Shown in pieces: positions 1-7,526 of a stretch of DNA of 64,000 bases. A program made the translations under genes and the position numbers. Position 1 is the first letter of the stretch. Every line of letters starts with the position of its first letter. Origin of the DNA: Streptomyces monashensis (GTDB lineage: Bacteria > Actinomycetota > Actinomycetes > Streptomycetales > Streptomycetaceae). The notes under the pieces were generated by a model, which saw only the letters and a program-made list of their open reading frames with translations, ran no database searches and was not told the DNA's origin. The DNA lies in contig NZ_MLYO01000009.1 of assembly GCF_001866665.1 (NCBI RefSeq), positions 248,001 through 312,000 on the forward strand, written 5' to 3'.

Positions 1-1
1 G

Positions 2-385
2 CAGGCCGAACTCGCCGATGTCGCAGCGGAGTTGCGCCAAGATCTGGCTTCTCTTCCCGCATGTGTCCACACGCTGGTCCGGGTCCTGGCCGAGTTGCAC
101 CTGGCCCGTCCCCGGATGCACCGACTGTTGTACGACCAGGCCCCGCGCCCGACGGAGGCCGCCGCCCAACTGCGCGAGGTGCAACGGAGGATCGCCGCCG
201 AGGTCGAGTTCCACCTGCGCCGACTGGGCGTGGGCGGCTCCGATCCGGACCTCACGGCGATCCTTCTGGTGCAGGAGGTGGAGGCGCAACTGCATGGGGC
301 ACTGCTCGACCCGCCGCCGGGGCACACGATCGAGGGAGTGAGACAGGCAGTGGAGGTGCTGTGCCTGAAGGCCCTCGCTCCGTGA
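2..385 (+). CDS. TetR-family-like regulator, C-terminal part (cut by window edge)
   Basis: C-terminal 127 codons of a protein whose start lies left of the window. What is visible is an all-helical, Leu/Ala/Arg-rich segment (for example LVRVLAELHLARP and LREVQRRIAAEVEFHLRRLG) that resembles the ligand-binding and dimerising half of TetR-type repressors. The DNA-binding half, which would decide the family, is out of view. The stop at 383-385 is followed directly by a degraded antitoxin-like frame. The family call is inference from helical pattern and length; another helical regulator is possible. Confidence 0.5.
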   Translation, partial: QAELADVAAELRQDLASLPACVHTLVRVLAELHLARPRMHRLLYDQAPRPTEAAAQLREVQRRIAAEVEFHLRRLGVGGSDPDLTAILLVQEVEAQLHGALLDPPPGHTIEGVRQAVEVLCLKALAP

Positions 386-398
386 CGCCGACCGAAGC

Positions 399-600
399 AC
401 GCACCACTCGCTCCGCATCCATCTCGACGACCAGCTGGTCGCTGACGTGGCCAAGGCGCTTGGTACCAGTACCAAGAAGGAAACCGCCAGCACCGCCCTG
501 CGCGAAGTGCTGGAGATCCGGCGGCGAGCTCCGGTGCTTGCCCGTCTGCGGGCCGCGACAGCCGAGGGTGTCTTCGACCTGGACCTCTTTGAGGCCAAGG
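399..600 (+). pseudogene. VapB-type antitoxin remnant
   Basis: The frame reads SLRIHLDDQLVADVAKALG, then TSTKKETASTALREVLEIRR and ARLRAATAEGVFDLDLFE. This follows the pattern of VapB antitoxins: a ribbon-helix-helix start, the K-x-x-x-x-x-A-L-x-E helix, and a C-terminal toxin-wrapping D-L-F-E tail. No ATG, GTG or TTG sits at the expected start, and after the F-E-A-K stretch the sequence loses similarity. No PIN-domain VapC toxin follows. I read it as a dead, orphaned antitoxin fragment. Confidence 0.55.
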
Positions 601-1456
601 CCTCGTCGATACGGCCCAGCACGCGCCCGCGCAGGGCGGTCAGCTCCACCAACTCACCCCATGTCACCGGTCAGGCTTCCCCGTATCGCCTGGCCGGTAG
701 GGCTCGCAATGCGTGCGTCGAGGTTGCCAATGGCGATCAGGCCGGCCGTCGCGGAACTGCCCCTCATCGGCTTGCGGCGGGCGTAGGAACGGACTCCCGG
801 CACAGCTCAGGCTGCCTCGAACGGCCCTCCCCGGTACTGGGCTTGCCGGAGACTGCCTTCTGGAGGCTCGACGTGGCGCCGTTGACGGCGACGGAACTCA
901 GCGGACGAGCCGGACGCTGGAACCTACGGCTCGGCAGGCCCCTCGTCGCCCCGGCGCGGGGAGACACCGTAGCGACGTAGAGCAAGAGGCGACGGGCACC
1001 TCGAGAACGACCTGCGTCGGCCGACGTCGCGGCAGCGGCTTCGCCTCCGGTGACGCCGGCGAACACGGTTGAGCCCATCGGCGACTGTCCGCCGAGCCTG
1101 CCGTCGTTCCGGCCAAGGACCACTGAGGCTTTCCGCGCAGCCGTTGACGCTGATTCCCCGGCCGCCGACCGATGGGCCAAGCGTCGCGTGAGGGGCTGCG
1201 GGTTGCGAGTCCGGCGACGAGACACTGCACCTTCGTTGGCTTCCCCTGCCCGGCAGTGGAGCGTCAAGGGCGGTCGGCAAGAGGGGCGATCGCGACAGGA
1301 GGTGTGCGCTTCCGGTCAGTTGAGGCCGAAGGCCATCAAGGAGGCGCATCGTTTCTCCACAAGCGAATACATGTTCGCCACGCGTTCACCTACCGTCTGT
1401 CTCTCGTTCCGGTCTTTCGGGGCCTTCCGGCCTCGGTACTCACAGGGAGTGCAGTC
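601..1456. other. Stretch without a recognisable gene
   Basis: About 850 bases between the antitoxin remnant and the DUF4956 gene. Open frames occur on both strands but show no family motif, no convincing ribosome binding site and an amino-acid composition typical of GC-rich shadow reading. The last 15 bases carry the AGGGAG ribosome binding site of the next gene. Probably eroded accessory DNA plus the promoter of the DUF4956/VTC operon. Confidence 0.5.
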
Positions 1457-2089
1457 ATGGAGTCGTTACGGCATCTCGCTGCCCACCTCGGGCTCGACCT
1501 CGCCGCCGTCGGCGTGCTGACCTTCGCCATCTACTATCCGCGCCATCGTCGGCGCGACCTCGTGCCGGCCTATCTCGCCCTGAACACCGGCCTCTTCACC
1601 GTCGTCACCGCCCTCGCCGAGGTGCGCAGTGGCGGGGCGGCCCTGGGCTTCGGCCTCTTCGGCGTGCTCTCGATCGTGCGACTCCGCTCCGACGCCGTGC
1701 AGCACGAAGAAGTCGCCTACTACTTCACCACCCTTGTCCTCGGCCTGCTCTGCGGACTGCCGAGGCTGCCGTTCGCGCTCACCGGCGGGCTGTGCGCCAC
1801 CCTGCTCCTCATCGTCTGGGCGGCCGACAGCCCCCGCCTCCTGGCCGACACCCGGCGCGCCGTCGTCACTCTCGACACCGTCCACGAGGACCCGGCCGCG
1901 CTCCGCGCCGACCTCGCACGGCGCCTGGGTGAGCCCCTCCACTGGACGGTCATGGAAGTCGACTTCGTCCGGGACCTCACCGTCGTCGACGTCCGCTACC
2001 GCGAGAGCACAGCGGCCCCGGCCGGCCGGGGCCACGTGCCCGCCGCCGGACCCGCCCACCGGACCACACCCACCTGGGAAGGCGCATGA
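1457..2089 (+). CDS. DUF4956 domain membrane protein
   Basis: Protein of 210 residues with three to four hydrophobic segments in the first 130 residues (for example AVGVLTFAIYY and LVLGLLCGLP) and a conserved cytoplasmic-looking core, GFGLFGVLSIVRLRSD, characteristic of DUF4956 proteins. The soluble C-terminus is ferredoxin-fold-like (EPLHWTVMEVDFVRDLTVVDV). The ATG at 1457 was chosen because AGGGAG lies 7 bases upstream and the hydrophobic N-terminus starts there. The stop overlaps the next ATG (ATGA at 2086-2089), so it is translationally coupled to the VTC-domain gene. DUF4956 and VTC proteins commonly occur as pairs in bacteria, suggesting a membrane-bound polyphosphate or phosphate-polymer function; the substrate is not shown here. 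Confidence 0.85.
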   Translation: MESLRHLAAHLGLDLAAVGVLTFAIYYPRHRRRDLVPAYLALNTGLFTVVTALAEVRSGGAALGFGLFGVLSIVRLRSDAVQHEEVAYYFTTLVLGLLCGLPRLPFALTGGLCATLLLIVWAADSPRLLADTRRAVVTLDTVHEDPAALRADLARRLGEPLHWTVMEVDFVRDLTVVDVRYRESTAAPAGRGHVPAAGPAHRTTPTWEGA

Positions 2090-2916
2090 CCACCGCATCG
2101 GTCCGCTCCGCCGCTGCGGTCCGCGCCATCGGCGACGCCGCTCACGGCGCCGGCCCGATCTCGCTCGACGAGCTCAACGAACGGGCCGCTCTCCTCGCGC
2201 GTTTCGACCACAGCTACCTGGTGCCCGCGGACACCTTCCTACGCATCGTCGGCCGGCTCACCGACCCGCACCGGCCCGGCGGCCCCTTCCGCGCCCTCGC
2301 CATAGACGGCCGACGCGCCTTCCGCTACCACTCCGTCTACTACGACACCCCCGAGCTCCGCTCCTTCCACGACCACCGGCAGGGCCGCCGGCTCCGCTTC
2401 AAGATCCGGGAACGGGTCTACACGGACACGGGTGAGCGGCAGTTCGAGATCAAGCTCAAGGGGCCGCGCGGCGACACCGTCAAACGCCGCCTTCCGTTGA
2501 CCGGAGCGGCCACCCCGCTCGACCCCGACTGCCGGGGGTTCCTCGCCGACACCCTGCGCACCGCGTACGGCATCGGCGCCCCGGCAGCCCTCGAACCGTC
2601 CTTGTGCACCGACTACATTCGCGCCACCTTCGTGGCCGACGGCGAGCGCATCACCTGCGACGCGGCACTGGTCTGCGACGACATGCGCACTGGGCGCACC
2701 GTGCGGTGCACGGACGACCTCGTTCTCGTCGAGACCAAGACCACCGGGCATCTCACCGAGGCGGACCGCCTGTTGCACGCCCACGGGATACGCCCCGCCG
2801 TCTTCACCAAGTACTGCAGCGCCTACGCCGCACTGCGACCCGCGCTCCCCGCCGGCCGTTGGCGCCGCGCCTCCCGCCGTGCTTTCGGTGAGGTGGCCCC
2901 GGAGCCGGAGTGTTGA
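2086..2916 (+). CDS. VTC domain-containing protein (polyphosphate polymerase-like)
   Basis: Protein of 276 residues with the triphosphate-tunnel architecture of VTC domains: FDHSYLVPADTFLRIV near the start, basic beta strands lining the tunnel (RRLRFKIRERVY, FEIKLKGPRGDTVKRR), a SLCTDYIRATF strand and the acidic metal-binding strand LVLVETKTTG, ending in FTKYCSAYAAL. In yeast Vtc4 this fold makes polyphosphate from ATP; bacterial homologues are less defined. It starts inside the stop of the DUF4956 gene, so both are made together. No signal peptide; likely cytoplasmic and anchored through its partner. Confidence 0.87.
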   Translation: MTTASVRSAAAVRAIGDAAHGAGPISLDELNERAALLARFDHSYLVPADTFLRIVGRLTDPHRPGGPFRALAIDGRRAFRYHSVYYDTPELRSFHDHRQGRRLRFKIRERVYTDTGERQFEIKLKGPRGDTVKRRLPLTGAATPLDPDCRGFLADTLRTAYGIGAPAALEPSLCTDYIRATFVADGERITCDAALVCDDMRTGRTVRCTDDLVLVETKTTGHLTEADRLLHAHGIRPAVFTKYCSAYAALRPALPAGRWRRASRRAFGEVAPEPEC

Positions 2917-3033
2917 ACGGCCGGTGAAGGCCCGGTGGCATGACGGGCCCGCCGCCGGGACAGCCCTGCGACCGGGAGGCGATGTGCGTCCTCCCGGCCG
3001 GACACCAGGCCCCTGTCGCGCGGATCTTCACTC

Positions 3034-3366
3034 GTGGGCGCGCCCGGTGTGACATGGCTGGCCCCGGCAGCCGGCTACCACTGCCGCCACGGTCACACCA
3101 GCACCACCCGCCCCGACCCCGGCCGCATCCCCAACACCTACGTCCGCGAAGACCACGTTCTGCCACATCTGCCAGCCCTGCGCCTCCGCCTCACCAGCCG
3201 TCTGGATCCTCCCGGGTCGGCGTGCGTGAGCCGTGACGCGGTGCAACCCACACCCGCCCAGGCGATCGCCCACCTCCGCAGCGAGGAGATCATCCTGACC
3301 TACGACCCAGCGGCCAGGACCCTGACCGCGAACACACCCCAGGCAGAAAAGATCACCATCAGCTGA
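3034..3366 (+). pseudogene. Large serine recombinase, C-terminal remnant
   Basis: The readable part, GYHCRHGHTSTTRPDPG followed by NTYVREDHVLPHLPAL and a final stretch EEIILTYDPAARTLTA, corresponds to the zinc-ribbon and C-terminal end of large serine recombinases common in Streptomyces integrative elements. The catalytic serine domain and most of the protein are missing, and the first cysteine pair of the ribbon is not in frame. Its end lies about 130 bases from the 3' end of tRNA-Leu, the normal position for an integrase beside its attachment site, so this is probably the scar of an excised or collapsed element. Confidence 0.6.
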
Positions 3367-3496
3367 CCAAAGCCCAGCGAAAATCCGGCGAAGGCAGAGA
3401 AGCCGAACCGAAACGACGAACACCCGCCCCGGCCGGGAGCCGAAAGCGGGTGCCAATACCCCCTGCCCAAGAACAGGGCATCGTGGGGCAACTCTG

Positions 3497-3581
3497 TGTC
3501 CGAGGGGGGACTTGAACCCCCACGCCCGATAAAGGGCACTAGCACCTCAAGCTAGCGCGTCTGCCATTCCGCCACCCGGAC
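3497..3581 (-). tRNA. tRNA-Leu (anticodon GAG)
   Basis: On the minus strand the sequence folds as an 85-base class II tRNA. The seven-base acceptor arms GTCCGGG and CTCGGAC pair with one G-U, the D arm contains GGCGGAATGGCAGACGC, and the anticodon stem CTAGC/GCTAG closes the loop TTGAGGT with anticodon GAG. A long variable arm (TGCCC...GGGC) and the T arm GGGGGTTCAAGTCCCCC complete it. The long variable arm and G-A-G assign it to leucine codons CUC/CUU. CCA is not encoded. Confidence 0.97.
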
Positions 3582-3680
3582 TAGGTGTCTGCCGCCTTTC
3601 CGGGGGTGTTCCCCGCGGCGACATGGACAACAATACCAAGGTTTCGGAGTGCCTTTCACCTGCGTATCCGTGCCCTGGAT

Positions 3681-3704
3681 GGCGGCCCGGGGCGCCGGGC
3701 CGCC
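3681..3704 (-). terminator. Hairpin terminator downstream of aldehyde dehydrogenase pseudogene
   Basis: Perfect inverted repeat, GGCGGCCCGG and CCGGGCCGCC, with a four-base loop. It lies about 50 bases past the end of the leftward aldehyde dehydrogenase pseudogene. There is no clear U run, as is common for GC-rich actinobacterial terminators. Confidence 0.6.
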
Positions 3705-3757
3705 GAGATCGTCGACGGTATACAGAACGCGACATTCCGTGTACATGGTGCGATGAA

Positions 3758-4835
3758 TCAGGGCATGAGCTGGTACTCCGGGAAGTTCCCGGGCGGCCGC
3801 TCCCCCGCCGGACCCTGGGTGACGGCGCACACCAGGAGGTCGCCGCCGACGAAGGAGCCGCGCCAGGAGGCGCCGAAGCCGCCGAACAGTTCGTCGCGGT
3901 CGCCCCGGGAGCGGGGCACTCCGTGCCCGGTCCTGAAGGCGCGGATCTGCGGGGCGAGCCGGTCGTAGAGGGTCCGGTCGTCCGTGGCGAGGGCGGCGAC
4001 CAGCGCCCCGTTGGACGCGTTCATGGCGGCCAGCAGCTCGGCCTCGGTGTCGACGAGGACGATCGTGTCCACCGGCCCGAAGGGTTCCGCGTGGTGCAGT
4101 GGGGAGGAGGGTGGCGGATTGAGGAGAGCCATCGGGTGGACGCACGCCGTCGTGTCCTGTCCGGGCAGGAAGCGCGCCGGGTCGGGGCGTCCGCGGTACG
4201 GCGCCTCGGTCCACGGCCTCCGCGACCTGGTCGGTGAGTTCTTTGGCCTTGGCCGCGTGGATCAGGGGGCCGAAGTCGAGGTCCGGGAGCGGGTCGGCGG
4301 GGGCCGCGACGGCGAGGGGGTGACGACGCGCACGGCTCGGACCGCCGGGAGGTAGGCGGCGAGGAACGCGTCGAAGAGGGAGCGCTGGACGACGAAGCGC
4401 GGGTAAGCGGTACAGCGCCGTTTTCCATGGTCGAAGAGCTTGGGGATCACGGCGGCGAGCCGGTCCCAGCCGGAGAAGTCCCAGATGCCTCAGGTGTTCA
4501 GGCCCTCCTGTACCAGGATGTGCCGTTCGCCGAGGTCGGCGACGACGGTGGCGACGACGGCACCGGTGTCGCGGCCGCCGACGAAGGACACACAGCCGAT
4601 GTCCGGCGCCCGCACCAGTGCCTGGCTCAGCTCCCGGCGCTGCCGCCGAGCAGGGTGAGGGGCACCCCCTCGCGGGCGGCCAGCGCCGAGGCGAGGGCGA
4701 GGCAGGCCACGCCGCCCTCGGTCGGGGTCTTGGCGATCACGGCGTTTCCGGCCACGGCCTGTACGAGGACGGCGTGCACGAGCACGCTCATCGGGTGGTT
4801 GCAGCTGGCGATGTCGGAGACCGGCCCGTCCAGCG
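3758..4835 (-). pseudogene. Aldehyde dehydrogenase family pseudogene (5'-truncated, frameshifted)
   Basis: The minus strand carries the C-terminal two thirds of an aldehyde dehydrogenase broken across frames. Pieces include VRAPDIGCVSFVGGRDTG (cofactor-binding region, about 4500-4625), AYPRFVVQRSLFDAFLAAYL (about 4330-4420), and HHAEPFGPVDTIVLVDTE with the C-terminal stretch SRGDRDELFGGFGASWRGSF (3758-4132). The E-x-F-G-P motif near the end is the ALDH hallmark. At least two frame changes separate the pieces, and the N-terminus is lost where the frame meets an opposite-strand transporter fragment near 4835. Non-functional. Confidence 0.8.
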
Positions 4836-5237
4836 CGGACCCTCGTCTTCGGCATCGTCGTCCTGGGGCTGGCCCAGTTCGGTGTCATCTGGGCCGGTGG
4901 CATCAGGAACGGGTGGCTCTTCCTGTTCTTCGCGTTCCTCTCCGGCTTCGGCGGCGGCGCCTTCTACCCGCTGTTCGCCGCCCTCACCCCGGACTACTTC
5001 GGGGAGAACTACAACGCCACCAACTACGGGCTGGTGTACAGCGGCAAGCTGGTCAGCGGCCTGTTCTGCGGCGGCCTGGGCTCCATGGTGGTCGACGCCT
5101 GGGGCTGCAACGGCGCCTACGCGCTGGCCGGCGGTGTCTCCATGATGGCGGCGGCGATCGCGCTGCTGCTGCGCCAGCCGGGCCGGGACGGCAGGACGGC
5201 GGCCGTCACCGCACCGGAGGTCCAGCCGGCGTCCTGA
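4836..5237 (+). pseudogene. OFA (oxalate/formate antiporter) family MFS transporter, C-terminal fragment
   Basis: From about 4839 an open frame encodes the last quarter of an OFA-family major facilitator: [36 protein letters not shown], then YNATNYGLVYSGKLVSG and a final helix ending in LLLRQPGRDG. It has no start and its 5' side is fused to the 5' side of the inverted aldehyde dehydrogenase fragment. A full-length OFA transporter is present at 8731-10068; whether this piece came from a paralogue or from an ancestral duplication is not visible. The stop is at 5235-5237. Confidence 0.82.
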
Positions 5238-5299
5238 GCGGTACCCGTGCCTGAGCGGTACCCGCCTGAGCGATGTCCGCGCCTGAGCAATACCCGTGG
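5233..5299 (+). repeat. Four degenerate tandem repeats (CCTGAGCGGTACCCG)
   Basis: Four head-to-tail copies of 15-18 bases, starting at 5233, 5250, 5265 and 5282, with CCTGAGC conserved in all and GGTACCCG decaying to GATGTCCG and AATACCCG. The first copy contains the stop codon of the OFA remnant, so the array grew from the end of that gene into the ltrA leader. Confidence 0.8.
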
Positions 5300-5349
5300 T
5301 GGCTCCCCCTCTACGATCTGCACACCGATCACCGGAGGGGGAACACCGC

Positions 5350-6597
5350 ATGCACACCACGCCGTCGGCCACGACGGCCGGGCAGCCCGAGGAGAACGGG
5401 CGGGCCGAGGGCACCGGGGAGGCCGGGGAGACCGGGCGCCGCGTCACCACCCTGGAACTCTTCTTCGACCTGGTCTTCGTCTTCACGCTCACCCAGCTGA
5501 CCGTGCTGCTCGCGCACGACCTGTCGTTCGCCACGGCCGGCCGGGTGGCACTGATCCTGGTCGTTCTGTTCTGGATGTACGGCGCCTACGCCTACCTCAC
5601 CAACCAGGTGCCGCCCGACCGGCCGTCGCGGCGGCTGCTTCTCATGTGCGGCATGGCCGCGTTCCTGGTGTGCGCGCTCGCCATCCCGCGGGTGTTCCAG
5701 GACACCGGTGTGGTCTTCGGTGCAGGCTTCCTGCTCGTGGTCGTCGTCCACACCGTCCTGTACACGCGCAGCCATGGCTGGGACTCCATCTGGTACGGCG
5801 TCACCAACGCGCTCGCGGCTCTGTCGGTGACCGCCGCCGGGCTGGTCGACGGAGTCGCGGCGGACGGGTTGTGGCTGCTCGCGATCGCCTTGCAGTTCGT
5901 GACGCCGTTCGTCGCCGAGCGCGGGCCGGGTCGCAGGGACGGACGCGGTACGGCGGTGCTGCGCGAGCAGCTCGGGGCCCTGGATCCGGCGCACTTCGTG
6001 GAGCGGCACGGCCTGTTGCTGATCATCGCGTTCGGCGAGTCCGTCATCTCCATCGGGGTCGGCATCGGTGATCTCCCGCTCACCCCGGGCCTGTTGACGG
6101 GTGCCTTCCTGGCGCTCGCGCTGTCGGCCGCGCTGTGGTGGACGTACTTCGTGCGCGACGAGGAGGCCGCCGAGGCCGCGTTCCGGGCGACCCCGCCGCC
6201 CGCCCGCTGGCGGCTGGCGATGAACGCCTACTACTACGCCTTCCTGCCGATGCTGCTGGGCATCGCCTGTCTCTCGGCGGGCATCAAGACCACCCTCGGG
6301 TATCTCACCCAACACCCGCACTGGGGGCCCGCGTTGGCACTCGCGGGCGGGGTGGCGCTGTTCCTCGCGGGCGACGCCGCGTTCCGGACGACCCTCGGAC
6401 TGCGTCCCGTCCGCCACCGCGCCGCCACCGCCCCGCTGGCCCTGGCCACGGCAGCAGTCGGCGTCCGCATGCCCGCCTACGGCGAACTCCTGCTGCTGGT
6501 GGCCGTGTTGGTCGCCATGCTGGCGATCGAGGCCCGCTGGTGCGCCCGGACCGCGGGCACCAGCCGGTCTCGGGATACGGCAGGCGCAGGGGGATGA
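5350..6597 (+). CDS. Low temperature requirement protein A (LtrA) family
   Basis: Membrane protein of 415 residues. After a polar N-terminus, the LtrA signature TTLELFFDLVFVFTLTQLT opens the first of about ten to twelve hydrophobic helices (others: ALILVVLFWMYGAYAYL, LLIIAFGESVISIGVGIG, ALSAALWWTYFV). The acidic-aromatic ELFFDLVFV and the GES motif in the middle are family hallmarks. ATG 5350 follows CGGAGGGGG with normal spacing. The role of LtrA is poorly defined; it was named from a cold-sensitive Listeria mutant. It stands alone, convergent with the GntR regulator gene. Confidence 0.9.
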   Translation: MHTTPSATTAGQPEENGRAEGTGEAGETGRRVTTLELFFDLVFVFTLTQLTVLLAHDLSFATAGRVALILVVLFWMYGAYAYLTNQVPPDRPSRRLLLMCGMAAFLVCALAIPRVFQDTGVVFGAGFLLVVVVHTVLYTRSHGWDSIWYGVTNALAALSVTAAGLVDGVAADGLWLLAIALQFVTPFVAERGPGRRDGRGTAVLREQLGALDPAHFVERHGLLLIIAFGESVISIGVGIGDLPLTPGLLTGAFLALALSAALWWTYFVRDEEAAEAAFRATPPPARWRLAMNAYYYAFLPMLLGIACLSAGIKTTLGYLTQHPHWGPALALAGGVALFLAGDAAFRTTLGLRPVRHRAATAPLALATAAVGVRMPAYGELLLLVAVLVAMLAIEARWCARTAGTSRSRDTAGAGG

Positions 6598-6646
6598 CGC
6601 TCGTCGAGCGCGGGGGAGGCGGGCGCAGGGAGCTACGGTGGCCGCT

Positions 6647-7324
6647 TCAGGACTCGTTGCGGTGGTGGTACGAGTGCCGGGTGTGCTCGGTGTGCTCGCG
6701 CATCAGCCGGCCTGCCTTCTGCTCGTCGCGCTCCTTGATGGCGAAGACGAGGTCGGAGTGCTCGGACCAGGAGGTGCCGCCGCGCATCTTGGCGACGGGG
6801 GTGTAGTACCAGCGGACCCGGCGGTCGACCTGTGCGGCGAGCTCGGCGAGGACCACGTTGCCGGCCAGCTCCATGACCTTGGCGTGGAAGGCCGCGTTCA
6901 GCGCCACGGCACGGGTCACGTCGTTCTTGGCGACCGCCGTCCGGCCCTCCTTCACGATCTCGAAGAGGGCCTCGACGCCCTTCGCGTCGGAGTTCAGGGC
7001 CGCCAGCCGGGCCGCCTCCGCCTCCAGCAGGGTGCGGACCGTGAGCAGTTGGTCGGCCTCCTCCTCGGTCGGCTCGTGCACGAACGCGCCCTGCGCGGGC
7101 CGCAGATCGACCCAGCCCTCCGTGTTGAGCCGTTGCAACGCCTCGCGGACCGGCTGCCGGGAGACCCCGAGATGTCCGGCCAGCTCGTTTTCGACCAGAT
7201 GTTGGCCGGGCTGCAGGACGCGGGTGGTGATCAGCTCCAGCAGGGCCTCGTAGACGCGCTCGCGCAGCGGGCCGGGGCGATCCAGCCTGGGCACGCTCCC
7301 CTGCGGCAGTCCGGTCGACAACAT
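6647..7324 (-). CDS. GntR family regulator, FadR/FCD subfamily
   Basis: DNA-binding repressor or activator of 225 residues. The N-terminal winged helix-turn-helix reads LRERVYEALLELITTRVLQPG and LGVSRQPVREALQRLNTEG, and the C-terminal all-helical FCD domain holds the metal-binding His pattern (NAAFHAKVMELAG, SEHSDLVFAI, MREHTEHTRH). These usually sense small carboxylates. ATG 7324 is preferred; a GTG at 7327 is equally close to the AGGAGGGGG ribosome binding site. Its upstream region holds three 21-bp repeats and a GTCTAC direct repeat, likely its own operators, and the KAS III and OFA transporter genes lie upstream on the same strand, making them candidate targets. Confidence 0.9.
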   Translation of the reverse strand: MLSTGLPQGSVPRLDRPGPLRERVYEALLELITTRVLQPGQHLVENELAGHLGVSRQPVREALQRLNTEGWVDLRPAQGAFVHEPTEEEADQLLTVRTLLEAEAARLAALNSDAKGVEALFEIVKEGRTAVAKNDVTRAVALNAAFHAKVMELAGNVVLAELAAQVDRRVRWYYTPVAKMRGGTSWSEHSDLVFAIKERDEQKAGRLMREHTEHTRHSYHHRNES

Positions 7325-7391
7325 CACGGTCCCCCTCCTGGGCAGGTCTGGCGCGTGGGCGCTGGACGCCGCTCAGTATCGATTGTCTTTT

Positions 7392-7477
7392 GTCTACAGT
7401 CTACGATGCACAAAATCCAGGCCTGTTGCATACAGTTTCCGGCCCACTGCATACAGTCCCCCGCTCACTGCATACAC
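7392..7477. promoter_or_regulatory. GntR upstream region: GTCTACA direct repeat and three 21-bp repeats
   Basis: Between the GntR and KAS III-like genes. GTCTACAGTCTAC at 7392-7404 is a 7-bp direct repeat. GCATACA recurs at 7428, 7449 and 7470, exactly 21 bases apart (two helical turns), each of the last two copies preceded by CACT. The region is far less GC-rich than its surroundings. Phased repeats upstream of a regulator suggest cooperative binding; that the local GntR protein binds them is inference. Confidence 0.6.
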
Positions 7478-7526
7478 TTCCGGCCGCTCGCGCACAGGCC
7501 TGCCTGTCGCATCCCACCTCACCCGG

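Noticed and set aside
7428..7477. CRISPR array
   Set aside because: Repeats are about 9 bases with 12-base gaps; far too short and few, and no cas genes exist in the window.
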